A stretch of 5,631 nt of DNA from Thermoplasmata archaeon. Its GTDB lineage: Archaea; Thermoplasmatota; Thermoplasmata; Thermoplasmatales; Thermoplasmataceae. Under the pieces are notes generated by a model that was not told the origin of the DNA, did not search any database, and saw only the letters and a list, made by a program, of their open reading frames with translations. The stretch's first letter is position 1. Each line of letters starts with the position of its first letter. Where the stretch lies: contig JAJZOM010000241.1 of NCBI GenBank assembly GCA_021811505.1, positions 1-5,631 on the forward strand. The letters are read 5' to 3'. Position numbers and translations under genes: made by a program. Below, one piece after another: positions 1 to 3,791 of the stretch.

Positions 1-29
1 TGGTGGAAACTACAGAAATAGTTCCGGAA
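1..29. repeat. Inverted repeat arm (left), copy of 415-443
   Basis: Bases 1-29 are the exact reverse complement of 415-443, the start-codon region of the clamp-like gene. The last eight bases of this arm (22-29) are the palindrome TTCCGGAA, which also occurs at 415-422. A switch between strands at that shared palindrome would create exactly this join. The arm reaches the window edge, so its full length cannot be seen. Confidence 0.95.
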
Positions 30-444
30 TGAAGATCTCATTTGGGGAATACACGGTCCCAATCTCTTTTGTGTGGCCGTCTCCCGCTTCAACTTTGATC
101 TTTTCGCCAGCCTTCGTGAATTTCAGCATCGCCCCCGATCCAAGGTCGTTTGTCACGCTCTTGAAATCATCCGGGTCAACTGCAAAGGTCTGCTCTCCGT
201 CGTATTCGAGGAGCTCAAGGTCTTTCTTGTTAAGGTAGAATACTCCTATCCTTGTCTTGTAAGTATCAGTTGCGTAAAACCTCACGCCACTGCCGCTCAC
301 ATTCACAATGACCTCTTCTGCTCCCATTGCATACGGGAAGAATTTCACGATCTTCCTCATTGCAGACTGCTCCACAACAAAGGTTGCGTTTTCTCCTGTT
401 GCTGTCCTCTCCATTTCCGGAACTATTTCTGTAGTTTCCACCAT
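10..444 (-). CDS. PCNA-like sliding clamp, N-terminal domain only (truncated at an inverted repeat)
   Basis: This 144-residue product resembles the first domain of a PCNA sliding clamp, the ring that tethers polymerases and other enzymes to DNA. It shows FVVEQSAMRKIVKFF (helix), EVIVNVSGSGVRFYATDTYK (strand plus the usual A-x-D segment), FAVDPDDFKSV, and a KIKVEAGDG strand. It ends in FIPELFL, close to the IPELDLP-type interdomain linker of archaeal PCNAs. Archaeal PCNAs have about 245 residues, so the second domain is missing. The last codons and the stop lie in the inverted copy of the gene's own 5' end, so the termination is probably artificial or the result of an inversion. The ATG at 444 follows a GNRA-capped hairpin and an AGGAATA-type weak Shine-Dalgarno. 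The roughly 20 residues before the domain look unstructured. Family assignment is by pattern, without a database search. Confidence 0.72.
   Translation of the reverse strand: MVETTEIVPEMERTATGENATFVVEQSAMRKIVKFFPYAMGAEEVIVNVSGSGVRFYATDTYKTRIGVFYLNKKDLELLEYDGEQTFAVDPDDFKSVTNDLGSGAMLKFTKAGEKIKVEAGDGHTKEIGTVYSPNEIFIPELFL
415..443. repeat. Inverted repeat arm (right), inside the 5' end of the clamp gene
   Basis: This is the partner of 1-29, identical over 29 bases in inverted orientation. It encodes residues 1-10 of the clamp-like protein and is probably the original copy, since it lies between a leader hairpin and an intact domain. The arm at 1-29 is then the derived copy. Confidence 0.95.
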
Positions 445-460
445 TTTTCTCTATTCCTGG

Positions 461-480
461 CCTCCCGGTCTCCCGGGAGA
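461..480 (-). promoter_or_regulatory. GAGA (GNRA) tetraloop hairpin in the clamp-gene leader
   Basis: On the minus strand the arms CTCCCGG and CCGGGAG form a seven-pair stem around the loop GAGA, with one further U-G pair outside. It lies between the stop-linked motif of the zinc-ribbon gene and the clamp ATG at 444. The 3' arm contains GGGAGG, a Shine-Dalgarno-like string, so folding could mask ribosome access. No TATA element lies in this gap, so the two genes are probably cotranscribed. Confidence 0.6.
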
Positions 481-491
481 CGCAACAAAAA

Positions 492-752
492 TTATTCAGT
501 GCCCAGGAGTGCCCTCAATTCCTGCATGAAGTCCAGTTCGTGAACTTCTTTCAGGATGTAGCCGCACTCCCTGCACTCTATTGAAAACCTCTGGTAAGGT
601 TTGTCCGGCCAGTCTACTTCCAGTTTGCCCTTGAAAATGTAGGGCTTTCCGTGATAAACTGCCGTTCCCACAACCTCAACCGTTTCTGCGTTCAATTCGG
701 TTCCGCATTCCGGACACTTCTTTTTCACGTTTGTTTCCGTCATTTGTTCCAT
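492..752 (-). CDS. Small four-cysteine zinc-ribbon protein, function unknown
   Basis: The 86-residue product carries two CxxC pairs, CPEC at residues 13-16 and CREC at residues 60-63. They are spaced as knuckles of a zinc ribbon that would bind one zinc ion. Between them is a strand-rich segment (VEVVGTAVYHGKPYIFKGKLEVDW), and the C-terminus is a short acidic helix. I do not recognise a named family. Such stand-alone ribbons in archaeal viruses and plasmids are often nucleic-acid or protein adaptors, but that is inference. The start at ATG 752 avoids the overlap with the upstream gene that the longer open frame (to 875) would require, and it places the CxxC near the N-terminus. ATG 743 is an in-frame alternative. 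The Shine-Dalgarno is poor, and a GAAA-capped hairpin lies just upstream. Confidence 0.75.
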   Translation of the reverse strand: MEQMTETNVKKKCPECGTELNAETVEVVGTAVYHGKPYIFKGKLEVDWPDKPYQRFSIECRECGYILKEVHELDFMQELRALLGTE

Positions 753-761
753 TTTAACCAA

Positions 762-776
762 CGTCCCTTTCGGGCG
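762..776 (-). promoter_or_regulatory. GAAA tetraloop hairpin in the zinc-ribbon gene leader
   Basis: On the minus strand CCC and GGG close a GAAA loop. A bulged A then allows two more pairs (GC with CG outside). It sits between the stop-linked motif at 775-792 and the ATG at 752. The stem is short, and its main support is that the same loop type recurs at the equivalent place before other genes here. Confidence 0.45.
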
Positions 777-789
777 CAACAAAAAATTT

Positions 790-1224
790 TCACTCTTCCG
801 GAGGCTCCTTGTCCTCTTCTCTCCACGAACCGTATTCCTCTTCTTTTGCATCTGCTGAAAAGTACAAGTCTTCATCAGCTTCTGAAAGGTAATACAGGCT
901 CATTGATGCCTCCTGGATGAGTTCTCTGTTCTGGTACAACTTTCTTCTGATGTCCCTCCACTTATCGTCGTATAGGTGACTGCTCCAGGATACGTCGCTG
1001 TAGCGAATCTCAAAGGCTTCGCAATATGCGTCCCAGACTATCACTGCATGCCCATCGGCCTTGTTTCTCAGGTGATGCGCATAGTAGTCTGAACTCACAT
1101 ATCCTGCCATGACCTGGGAGACTTCTGTGTAGTCCCCGAGATCTGCGGCCAGTTTCCTTGCCTCTTTTTCTCCGACTCCTTTCTTCAGGGTTATGGAACC
1201 TGTCAAGAATGTTTCTGTACTCAT
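790..1224 (-). CDS. Hypothetical acidic-tailed 144-residue protein
   Basis: I do not recognise this protein. It starts MSTETFLTGSITLKKGVGEK. A mixed helix/strand region rich in Tyr, Trp and His follows (residues roughly 30-85, including DYYAHHLRNKADGHAVIVWDAYCEAF). Next come a basic helix (KWRDIRRKLYQNRELIQEA) and a strongly acidic tail ending EEDKEPPEE. There is no signal peptide or membrane segment. The ATG at 1224 is preferred over the longer open frame to 1332: it follows a GAAA-capped hairpin and an AGGAATA element, and it leaves a clean 34-base gap to the upstream stop. The longer version would overlap that gene. The leader resembles that of the clamp gene (CAGGAATA, A-rich, ATG). The TGA stop is followed by the U-rich GTTGC motif. 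Confidence 0.72.
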   Translation of the reverse strand: MSTETFLTGSITLKKGVGEKEARKLAADLGDYTEVSQVMAGYVSSDYYAHHLRNKADGHAVIVWDAYCEAFEIRYSDVSWSSHLYDDKWRDIRRKLYQNRELIQEASMSLYYLSEADEDLYFSADAKEEEYGSWREEDKEPPEE

Positions 1225-1238
1225 TTCTGTTTTATTCC

Positions 1239-1250
1239 TGCCTTTCGGCA
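1239..1250 (-). promoter_or_regulatory. GAAA tetraloop hairpin before the 1224 gene
   Basis: The perfect four-pair stem TGCC/GGCA closes a GAAA loop on the minus strand. Its 5' arm overlaps the TTGC end of the stop-linked motif of the upstream gene. The AGGA just after the 3' arm is the only Shine-Dalgarno candidate for the ATG at 1224, 11 bases away. Confidence 0.55.
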
Positions 1251-1258
1251 ACAAAAAA

Positions 1259-1438
1259 TTACAGGTCCTCATAGGGACCATGCTGTTCGTGTACGTATGC
1301 AGGTCTGCCCTCGTGTTCTGTTGTCCTTTCAAGGTCCATTACGTCATAGTCAACAACCCTGACCTTTACTCCAGCGGGCACACTCACGATATTGGGCATT
1401 CCTTTTTCTATTTCAATTACCACTTCGTTTTTGTCCAT
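1259..1438 (-). CDS. Small 59-residue conserved-looking hypothetical protein
   Basis: The product begins MDKNEVVIEIEKGMPN, followed by VSVPAGVKVRVVDYDVMDLE and a His/Glu-rich tail. A short VIEIE-type strand, a turn and a V-x-V-x-V-x-D-x-D strand recall small proteins common on plasmids and phages, but I cannot name a family. The frame is open back to an ATG at 1564, which would give 101 residues and has its own AGGAGG about ten bases upstream. I prefer 1438. GGGGAG lies nine bases before it, a GAAA-capped hairpin immediately precedes it as with neighbouring genes, and the extra 42 codons coincide with a strong GNRA hairpin typical of leader RNA. The TAA stop runs into the TTTTTTGTTGC motif. 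Confidence 0.7.
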   Translation of the reverse strand: MDKNEVVIEIEKGMPNIVSVPAGVKVRVVDYDVMDLERTTEHEGRPAYVHEQHGPYEDL

Positions 1439-1450
1439 GTTTATCAGCTC

Positions 1451-1464
1451 CCCTGTTTCCAGGG
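1451..1464 (-). promoter_or_regulatory. GAAA tetraloop hairpin overlapping the ribosome binding site of the 1438 gene
   Basis: CCCTG and CAGGG form a perfect five-pair stem around GAAA on the minus strand, with an extra U-G pair. The Shine-Dalgarno GGGGAG (1448-1453) shares bases with the 3' arm, so the hairpin would partly hide it. Opening and closing could regulate translation. This also helps fix the gene start at 1438. Confidence 0.6.
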
Positions 1465-1498
1465 ACGCGACATATCTTGGTATGTGCCAGAACGCAAA

Positions 1499-1529
1499 AA
1501 GGGCGACCCCCTTGCGGAAGGCCGCCCTT
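1499..1529 (-). promoter_or_regulatory. Strong GCAA-capped hairpin followed by a short U run
   Basis: On the minus strand the arm AAGGGCGGCCTTCC folds onto GGGGGTCGCCCTT with 13 pairs and one bulged C, capped by GCAA. TTTTTG follows. It resembles an intrinsic terminator or attenuator upstream of the 1438 gene. Three of its pairs are G-U when read as minus-strand RNA and would be A-C mismatches on the plus strand, which supports leftward transcription. Confidence 0.6.
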
Positions 1530-1620
1530 AATGACCTGGAAAGACCATTCCTCACAGGTTCCATTTGGGTTCCCCCTCCTGGTCATGTCCTGCAATTCCT
1601 GATCCCGATGGAAGATCAGA

Positions 1621-1639
1621 TATGCATCCATTGTGCATA
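1621..1639 (-). repeat. CAATGGA-loop hairpin d
   Basis: Arms TATGCA and TGCATA form six perfect pairs around the loop CAATGGA on the minus strand, with a G-U pair possible just outside. The loop is identical to three other hairpins in this region although the stem differs. Confidence 0.7.
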
Positions 1640-1667
1640 CATTACAACCCGTTTCGCATCTCAAGGT

Positions 1668-1690
1668 GACCGGACTCCATTGGTCCAGTC
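1668..1690 (-). repeat. CAATGGA-loop hairpin c
   Basis: Arms GACTGGAC and GTCCGGTC form eight pairs around CAATGGA. One pair is U-G as minus-strand RNA and would be an A-C mismatch on the plus strand, which indicates the RNA strand. Confidence 0.75.
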
Positions 1691-1707
1691 GTGACACTCC
1701 ACAGGCG

Positions 1708-1733
1708 CTCCAGGAGATCGAAATCCCCTGGAG
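1708..1733 (-). promoter_or_regulatory. Eleven-pair hairpin with UUCG tetraloop
   Basis: On the minus strand CTCCAGGGGAT pairs with ATCTCCTGGAG across an exact TTCG loop, one of the most stable RNA tetraloops. All eleven positions pair, with one G-U that only works on the minus strand. It is the strongest local helix in the P1 transcript. Confidence 0.75.
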
Positions 1734-1890
1734 CTAATGAAATAAAAGCCTCATATGGCTCTATTCCCTCACTTCTGCTTCTTAGCGACACTGAGAGGCG
1801 CTACCTCTCATTGCTTTTTATTCCAGCTTATGGTTGCCTCACATCTCAGTAAGCCCATAACGCAACATAATTATGCTCAGGCATAGGGAT

Positions 1891-1911
1891 GACCACATCC
1901 ATTGTGCAATC
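1891..1911 (-). repeat. CAATGGA-loop hairpin b
   Basis: Arms GATTGCA and TGTGGTC make seven continuous pairs around CAATGGA, three of them G-U on the minus strand. This is the weakest of the four exact hairpins, but the loop and its position within the cluster match. Confidence 0.55.
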
Positions 1912-1937
1912 CGGCAGCCGATTGAGATTGTCGTGTC

Positions 1938-1966
1938 GTTCTGTTCAGTCCATTGCTGCACAGAAC
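1938..1966 (-). repeat. CAATGGA-loop hairpin a
   Basis: GTTCTGT and ACAGAAC form seven outer pairs, followed by a single G-A opposition. CAG/CTG then close the loop CAATGGA. It is the longest member of the family. Confidence 0.75.
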
Positions 1967-1993
1967 ACTAAACCTCAACTTTCTCATTTCCCC

Positions 1994-2191
1994 TTACCTT
2001 ATGGTAAAGGGCCTGCTCGCCTGTCCGAAGACAGGCTCCCTTGCGATCCGCCAAGTTAGCGGACTCCCTTTCGGGGAGAGTTTTATACCCATCGTGACGC
2101 TCTTCAGCGCTTCCTCTCTCGTGGCCCCCTCACAGTTTCCTGCGAGTCCGGTGCGGGTTTTACTCTTCGCGACATTGGGCATGTTTGCCAT
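1994..2191 (-). CDS. Doubtful 65-residue reading frame at the 5' end of the P1 transcript
   Basis: An ATG at 2191 follows GGGAGTGA by about eight bases and lies roughly 20 bases after the expected P1 start site, so translation is possible. The product is basic and I do not recognise it (MANMPNVAKSKTRTGLAGNC at the start, WRIAREPVFGQASRPFTIR at the end). Against it, the second half coincides with consecutive strong hairpins: GAAA-capped CTCCC/GGGAG at 2064-2078, TCCGC/GCGGA, a seven-pair TTCG hairpin at 2019-2036, and a stem around the stop codon near 1992-2012. The stretch may instead be the 5' part of the structured RNA, with the open frame incidental. It could also be both, a coding leader. 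Confidence 0.35.
   Translation of the reverse strand: MANMPNVAKSKTRTGLAGNCEGATREEALKSVTMGIKLSPKGSPLTWRIAREPVFGQASRPFTIR
2019..2036 (-). promoter_or_regulatory. Seven-pair UUCG tetraloop hairpin
   Basis: GCCTGTC and GACAGGC pair perfectly around TTCG on the minus strand. It is flanked by further stems on both sides, which supports an RNA fold over this part of the P1 transcript. Confidence 0.6.
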
Positions 2192-2225
2192 CAGGCTTTC
2201 ACTCCCAAGCTACATGTTTACTTCC

Positions 2226-2241
2226 CCATCTGGGTATATAA
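2226..2241 (-). promoter_or_regulatory. Leftward promoter P1 (TATA plus conserved CCCAGATGG)
   Basis: On the minus strand TTATATA is preceded by the purine-rich AAAAGAC, a good archaeal BRE, and followed by CCCAGATGG. Sixteen bases here are identical to P2 at 4108-4123. Transcription should begin near 2213 and run through the structured RNA into the 1438, 1224, 752 and clamp genes. The conserved bases beyond the TATA box suggest a shared operator. Confidence 0.8.
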
Positions 2242-2269
2242 GTCTTTTCTTCTTTTTTCCCAACAAAAA

Positions 2270-2611
2270 TTATTCAGCGAGGTATGGAATAACCAGTTCA
2301 TCCTGCTTCCACTCCTTCCTTGCCACCTTCAGCCTGGTCTCGTTGTTTCCTGAATCAGTCAACACCAGATTGGTCGCAACCACATACCTGTAGTTGCTAT
2401 CCGGTTCTGTCAGGTTGACCAGGCTTAGGAAAGGCATTTCTCTGAGTGCCCTGACCTGCTTTGCAGTCAGGGTCATTGCAATGTAGTGAATCTGTATCGC
2501 CTCCACCTCGCCTTCTGTTTCATGTATCTCAAGCTGCCACCCCGCAGCTGTTGAAGCCCTGGAGGCGGCAAATGCTTTCATCTTGTTTGCATATTCTCTT
2601 AATCCAAACAA
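2270..2611 (-). CDS. Hypothetical 113-residue protein with TTG start
   Basis: I do not recognise this protein. It opens with a short helix (FGLREYANKMKAFAASRAST). Alternating strands follow (WQLEIHETEGEVEAIQIHYIAMTL), then a helix (TAKQVRALREM), and a strand-rich C-terminal half ending DELVIPYLAE, suggesting a compact alpha/beta fold. There is no Cys, signal peptide or membrane segment. The TTG start at 2611 is set by a full Shine-Dalgarno AAGGAGTG seven bases upstream; no ATG lies comparably placed. A terminator-like hairpin plus U run lies just before the Shine-Dalgarno, so this gene may be attenuated relative to the 2967 gene before it. It is the last gene of the P2 unit, and its TAA is followed by TTTTTGTTGG and then P1. 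Confidence 0.75.
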   Translation of the reverse strand: MFGLREYANKMKAFAASRASTAAGWQLEIHETEGEVEAIQIHYIAMTLTAKQVRALREMPFLSLVNLTEPDSNYRYVVATNLVLTDSGNNETRLKVARKEWKQDELVIPYLAE

Positions 2612-2634
2612 TTTGTTTCACTCCTTTTTAAAAA

Positions 2635-2654
2635 CGGGGACTCAAAAGCCCCCG
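2635..2654 (-). terminator. Hairpin plus U5 between the 2967 and 2611 genes (terminator or attenuator)
   Basis: CGGGGGC and GTCCCCG form seven pairs around TTTTGA on the minus strand, including one G-U that would be a mismatch on the plus strand. TTTTT follows directly, and the Shine-Dalgarno of the next gene comes five bases later. The geometry is that of an intrinsic terminator. Archaeal termination mainly needs the U run, so partial read-through is likely. Confidence 0.55.
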
Positions 2655-2664
2655 CAACAAAAAA

Positions 2665-2967
2665 TTAATAGTCGTTAATTCCAAGCTCATCGCACATATC
2701 AAGGAACGATCTCTGCTGTTCCGGGGTAAAATGTGCGCCATAGGAATCATCAATAGTTCCAAACCGCACGTATGCCCTCATCCCATCCTTGAATGCTGCA
2801 ATCCATAAGCCTGGAGAACAGTTGCATCCTGGTGTACCGCATCCACCCATATCCGAAGACCTCCTGAATTCCAGTTTGCCAGAAATCTGCCAACTGTGGT
2901 TGTCATTCTTTATTTCAGTGGGCTGGTAACCATTTGCTGTTCTCAAAAAATCTGCTAATGTTTCCAT
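2665..2967 (-). CDS. Hypothetical 100-residue cysteine-cluster protein
   Basis: I do not recognise this protein. The central segment SDMGGCGTPGCNCSPGLW carries three cysteines in a C-x4-C-x-C arrangement (C43, C48, C50), with a fourth at C92. They could bind a metal or form disulfides. Flanking strands (WQISGKLEFRRS before, LWIAAFKDGMRAYVRFGTID after) suggest a beta-rich domain with the cysteine loop between two strands. A C-terminal helix (TPEQQRSFLDMCDELG) follows. The ATG at 2967 lies 12 bases after the stop of the preceding gene and has no good Shine-Dalgarno, so it probably relies on translational coupling. Its TAA opens the TTTTTTGTTGCG motif. Confidence 0.72.
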   Translation of the reverse strand: METLADFLRTANGYQPTEIKNDNHSWQISGKLEFRRSSDMGGCGTPGCNCSPGLWIAAFKDGMRAYVRFGTIDDSYGAHFTPEQQRSFLDMCDELGINDY

Positions 2968-2979
2968 CGCAAAATAAAA

Positions 2980-3237
2980 TTAATGCATGAGCTCCATTAT
3001 GGTCTCCGCTTCACAGGAGTCCGCGGATTCCGTCCAGGTCATTTTTACGTGCCTGTCCCCATTGAGGTCCACAAAGTCTACGTCCACCACTTTCAGGCGG
3101 TGCAGCCCCAGGACCTTCATTGCATATGGGTATACAAGCAGTTTCCTGAACTCGTCTCTGCCGATGCTCCTCTGAACGTCAACTCTTTCGAGCTCTCTCT
3201 TTCTATTTTCTCCTATTACAAATCCTTGTATTTCCAA
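2980..3237 (-). CDS. Hypothetical 85-residue protein, TTG start preferred
   Basis: I do not recognise this protein. It begins MEIQGFVIGENRKRELERVD, passes through a helix and strand (RDEFRKLLVYPYAMKVLGLHRLKVVDVDFVDLNGD), and ends with an acidic helix (CEAETIMELMH). The frame is open to an ATG at 3306 (108 residues), but I prefer the TTG at 3237. It is preceded by AAGGAGTG with five-base spacing, the same Shine-Dalgarno string as the TTG-started 2611 gene. The extra N-terminal 23 codons overlap a GCAA hairpin at 3293-3302 and look like leader RNA (GNEGERVLLTDSRSG is not typical protein). It sits downstream of the second CAATGGA-type hairpin cluster and is tightly followed by the 2967 gene. Confidence 0.65.
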   Translation of the reverse strand: MEIQGFVIGENRKRELERVDVQRSIGRDEFRKLLVYPYAMKVLGLHRLKVVDVDFVDLNGDRHVKMTWTESADSCEAETIMELMH

Positions 3238-3292
3238 AATTCCACTCCTTGAATCTGTAAGCAACACTCTTTCGCCCTCATTCCCTGCTCTT

Positions 3293-3302
3293 CCCTTGCG
3301 GG
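3293..3302 (-). promoter_or_regulatory. GCAA tetraloop hairpin in the leader of the 3237 gene
   Basis: CCC and GGG close a GCAA loop on the minus strand. The stem is short, but it matches the position of GNRA hairpins before other genes and argues that this stretch is untranslated leader rather than the N-terminus of a longer protein. Confidence 0.45.
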
Positions 3303-3355
3303 TCATAAAACAGGTTACGCGGACAGGTCAAGCCTTGCGGCCCAACCCCGGCAGT

Positions 3356-3378
3356 TGGCTGCATCCATCGTACAGCCA
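3356..3378 (-). repeat. Hairpin with variant loop CGATGGA
   Basis: TGGCTGTA and TGCAGCCA form eight pairs around CGATGGA on the minus strand. The single U-G pair would be a C-A mismatch on the other strand. The loop differs by one base from the CAATGGA family. Confidence 0.65.
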
Positions 3379-3434
3379 GGTGCTCTTCCTGGACAGAAGT
3401 AGTTCTCAGCTCTCCATTGGATCCTCGATAGTCT

Positions 3435-3449
3435 CCTGTCCATTCCAGG
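3435..3449 (-). repeat. Hairpin with variant loop GAATGGA
   Basis: CCTG and CAGG form four pairs around GAATGGA on the minus strand. It is a short stem, listed because the loop again matches NNATGGA and it lies near the CGATGGA hairpin. Confidence 0.4.
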
Positions 3450-3458
3450 CATTGCCAT

Positions 3459-3572
3459 TTAAGGCACCACACTCCCTTGCGGAAGCGACTCCCACTCTTT
3501 CGAGCAACAGTGGACTTGGATGGATCTCAAATCAACCTTAACTATCGGAGTTTTCTGATCGTTTTCCTTCAT
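3459..3572 (-). CDS. Possible 37-residue small protein
   Basis: An ATG at 3572 lies 12 bases after the stop of the 3585 gene, the same stop-to-start spacing as between the 2980 and 2967 genes. The product starts MKENDQKTPIVKVDL, contains a CC pair followed by SKEWE, and ends GSVVP. There is no clear Shine-Dalgarno. The last third overlaps the strong GCAA-capped hairpin at 3470-3487, so this may be only a chance frame at the start of the structured leader. No homologous family is recognised. Confidence 0.3.
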   Translation of the reverse strand: MKENDQKTPIVKVDLRSIQVHCCSKEWESLPQGSVVP

Positions 3573-3584
3573 CCACAACGAAAA

Positions 3585-3791
3585 TTACTTTGCACGAACC
3601 ATTACATACCTTACAGCTCTCCATTCCGGTGAGCTGATGATGCTGTTAAGATCCCGTGCTATTGATTCAGGTCTTTCCCTGACGTCTTTTTCCGTGTAAT
3701 CTGACTGAAATAAAAATTCAAATCTTTGATTCACTTGTTTTTCCCGCTCCTTGCCAGTTAAGGCACTACATAAATCCTTTTTTTCCCACAA
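3585..3791 (-). CDS. Small hypothetical protein, start uncertain (TTG 3791 or GTG 3734)
   Basis: The longest frame begins at a TTG (3791) without a Shine-Dalgarno and gives 68 residues. A GTG at 3734 gives 49 residues and has AAGGAG 12 bases upstream, slightly far. The common part, NQRFEFLFQSDYTEKDVRER then ESIARDLNSIISSPEWRAVRYVMVRAK, looks like a real charged alpha/beta protein with a C-terminal strand. I do not recognise it. It is the first gene after the structured RNA of the P2 transcript, and a GAAA-capped hairpin (3824-3837) lies shortly before it, as with other genes here. Its TAA is followed by TTTTCGTTG. Confidence 0.55.
   Translation of the reverse strand: MWEKKDLCSALTGKEREKQVNQRFEFLFQSDYTEKDVRERPESIARDLNSIISSPEWRAVRYVMVRAK

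Larger units (their letters stand above)
1565..1993 (-). ncRNA. Candidate large structured RNA or long leader downstream of promoter P1
   Basis: About 430 bases without a convincing gene but dense with stem-loops on the minus strand. Four hairpins share the loop CAATGGA (1621-1639, 1668-1690, 1891-1911, 1938-1966). An 11-pair UUCG hairpin lies at 1708-1733. A seven-pair stem TGAGAGG/CCTCTCA lies near 1792-1810, and TATGC/GCATA around CTGA lies at 1872-1885. An AGCC/GGCT hairpin followed by TTTTATTT lies near 1745-1762. Transcription would start near 2213 from P1 and run into the 1438 gene. It could be an independent RNA, a long riboregulatory leader, or a site bound by an element-encoded protein. 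I recognise no known RNA family such as tRNA, RNase P, SRP or a group II intron domain V. Confidence 0.5.
3303..3458 (-). ncRNA. Second structured leader region with CAATGGA-type loops
   Basis: About 155 bases with no convincing gene. On the minus strand it has an eight-pair hairpin with loop CGATGGA (3356-3378), a four-pair hairpin with loop GAATGGA (3435-3449), and an unpaired exact CAATGGA (3413-3419). GCC/GGC around GCAA lies at 3332-3341. Just upstream at 3470-3487 is CGCTTCC/GGGAGTG around GCAA, seven pairs with two G-U. The architecture echoes the P1 RNA, so this is probably the leader of the 3237 gene in the P2 transcript. The minus-strand open frame crossing it looks spurious. Confidence 0.45.

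Noticed and set aside
73..920. Plus-strand open frames 73-543, 308-529 and 651-920
   Set aside because: They lie opposite the clamp and zinc-ribbon genes, have low-complexity Ser/Phe/His/Leu composition, and have no promoter or ribosome binding site. They are shadows.
1439..1564. N-terminal extension of the 1438 gene to ATG 1564
   Set aside because: An AGGAGG precedes it, so it is not impossible. But the extension coincides with two GNRA hairpins and the internal ATG has its own Shine-Dalgarno. It is kept only as an alternative start.
1413..1697. 94-codon minus-strand frame starting MSRLDQWSPVTLRCE
   Set aside because: It overlaps two CAATGGA hairpins, the 13-pair GCAA hairpin and the preferred leader of the 1438 gene in another frame. 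Its composition is irregular and it has no recognisable domain.
2080..2092. Plus-strand promoter-like AGTTTTATACCCATC
   Set aside because: It resembles P3 in reverse orientation but has no rightward gene or leader downstream, and it sits within hairpin sequence.
1565..2213. Group II intron or known ribozyme
   Set aside because: No domain V-type hairpin, no GUGYG-type 5' boundary and no reverse transcriptase are visible.
1953..2393. 146-codon plus-strand frame starting MLHRTLNLNF
   Set aside because: It crosses promoter P1 and the end of the 2270-2611 gene in antisense. Its sequence reflects structured RNA read on the wrong strand.
3127..3136. TATA-like TGGGTATACA inside the 2980-3237 gene
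   Set aside because: It lies within coding sequence (codons for V-Y-P-Y), lacks the CCCAGA tail and BRE, and has no gene start at the right distance.
3278..3472. 64-codon minus-strand frame MWCLKWQCLEW
   Set aside because: It covers the second CAATGGA-type hairpin cluster and has no Shine-Dalgarno. It is best explained as leader RNA.
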